Assembly: GCF_000685805.1 (NCBI RefSeq)
Contig: NZ_JMKP01000004.1
Location: 1 to 64,000 of the forward strand
DNA length: 64,000 bases
Direction of reading: 5' to 3'
DNA from: Psychrobacter phenylpyruvicus DSM 7000 = NBRC 102152
GTDB taxonomy: Bacteria; Pseudomonadota; Gammaproteobacteria; Pseudomonadales; Moraxellaceae
Numbering within the stretch: position 1 is the stretch's first letter; each line of letters starts with the position of its first letter. A program made the position numbers and the translations under genes. The notes under the pieces were generated by a model that was not told the DNA's origin, ran no database searches, and was given only the letters and a program-made list of their open reading frames with translations. This document shows, piece by piece, positions 63,132-64,000 of the stretch.

Positions 63132-64000
63132 TTAGAAGGTTTGAGTATAGGCTGCCAATTCTTTCATTTTTTGTAACGCTTTACCGCTACGGATAATGTT
63201 TTGAGCCTGATTAACCCCGTTAGGGAAATTGCTGGCAAGGCCAGCGACATAGATAGCAGCCCCAGCATTTAGAGCAATCATATCACGTGCTTTTTCTACT
63301 TTATTTTGATTGATTTCAAAGTCATTGCTATCTTCCCCAGACAATGCTGCCTGAATTAATTGTAAGCTTTGCTTGGAGGAGCTGACATCTAAGCCTACTA
63401 AAGTTTGTGAGTCAATACCTGCATCTTCTGGGAAGATATCATAAACGGTTACTTCACCGTCTTTTAACTCAGCTACTTTTGTGCTGGTTGCCAAGCTAAT
63501 TTCATCTAGGCGGTCCTTTGAGCCAACCACCATCACATGCTCTGCCCCTAAATTTTTAAAAACATGCGCTAATGGCTCACACATAGTGTCGGTAAATACC
63601 CCAACCACTAAATTTTTGACCCCGGCTGGGTTGGTTAATGGACCAAGAATATTAAAGATGGTACGTACCTTTAGTGCTCGGCGTACTGGAATGGCATGTT
63701 TCATCGCAGTATGGTGGTTGGGTGCAAATAAAAAGCCTATACCTTTCTCTTCAATACATTGACGGGTCTGTTCTGGGGTAATCTCAAGATTTAGGCCCGC
63801 TTGTTCAAGTAAATCCGAGCTGCCTGACTTTGATGATACCCCACGGTTGCCATGCTTGGCTACGGTAGCCCCAGCCGCTGCCGCCACAAAGGCAGAGGCG
63901 GTAGAGACGTTAAATAGGTTACTACCATCTCCGCCTGTACCCACGATATCCACCATGTTACGACAATTTTTGGGTTCAATAGTATGAGCAAAATCAAGCA
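63132..64000 (-). CDS. trpD: Anthranilate phosphoribosyltransferase (5' end outside the window)
   Basis: The frame is open through the right edge. The residues before Met (63956) are LDFAHTIEPKNCRN, so that Met is internal and the true start lies outside. The 289 visible residues hold the PRPP-binding VDIVGTGGDGSNLFNVST, KHGNRGVSSKSGSSDLLE, FLFAPNHHTAMKHA and FNILGPLTNPAG. It is stand-alone, not fused to TrpG as in enterobacteria. With trpC it forms the trpDC part of the usual Moraxellaceae cluster. Confidence 0.95.
   Translation of the reverse strand, partial: LDFAHTIEPKNCRNMVDIVGTGGDGSNLFNVSTASAFVAAAAGATVAKHGNRGVSSKSGSSDLLEQAGLNLEITPEQTRQCIEEKGIGFLFAPNHHTAMKHAIPVRRALKVRTIFNILGPLTNPAGVKNLVVGVFTDTMCEPLAHVFKNLGAEHVMVVGSKDRLDEISLATSTKVAELKDGEVTVYDIFPEDAGIDSQTLVGLDVSSSKQSLQLIQAALSGEDSNDFEINQNKVEKARDMIALNAGAAIYVAGLASNFPNGVNQAQNIIRSGKALQKMKELAAYTQTF

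Overview
The window is an AT-rich (low-forties GC by eye) gammaproteobacterial chromosome segment. It most resembles Psychrobacter or a close Moraxellaceae relative. The evidence is the complete nuoA-N operon with a fused nuoCD, the pyrG-kdsA-eno-ftsB-ispD order, a trpD-trpC pair, MiaE, malate synthase G, and many small acidic, polar proteins. This assignment is inferred from protein similarity and gene order recalled from memory, not from a search.

Layout. 1-290 is the cut end of an IS982-type insertion sequence. 574-17149 is the respiratory complex I operon (13 genes, all on +, many start/stop overlaps), closed by a hairpin terminator. 17284-18105 is a ferredoxin-NADP reductase. 18211-23899 is a minus-strand block: an unknown conserved-looking protein, a MipA/OmpV outer-membrane protein, a rhomboid protease, and an lldP-lldD lactate uptake and oxidation unit. 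24244-27762 holds a glutaredoxin-like protein, mtgA and ppk1. 28000-29154 holds three short, extremely hydrophilic, probably disordered proteins, followed by a perfect palindromic terminator and a (TATC)n microsatellite. 29433-34755 holds miaE, glcB and a porin. 35085-43953 is the pyrG-kdsA-eno-ftsB-ispD housekeeping block, with a copper module (HMA-like protein, CopZ-like chaperone, CopA ATPase) lying between kdsA and eno. 44146-46743 (minus) holds tRNA-Glu, a small membrane protein with an internal repeat, rnt and pyrC. 47271-50442 holds argG, then accBC on minus. 50650-56447 holds a MATE exporter, hemW, glpK and an EEP-family hydrolase. 56560-64000 holds a TetR regulator, a BtuB-like TonB receptor, an MscS-type channel, an Smr protein, and trpC-trpD running off the right edge.

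How the genes fit together. NADH oxidation (nuo), lactate oxidation (lldPD), the glyoxylate-cycle malate synthase (glcB) and glycerol kinase suggest aerobic growth on organic acids and glycerol. Most transcription units end in strong, often perfectly palindromic terminators that sit between convergent genes. Several AT-rich intergenic regions carry short imperfect tandem repeats with units of 4, 14, 15, 16 and 19 bp.

I did not find a clear new multi-gene defence or biosynthetic system. The best leads are the hydrophilic trio at 28000-29154, the HMA-fold protein lacking its metal ligands at 37889, the repeat-containing small membrane protein at 44315, and the structured leader of argG.
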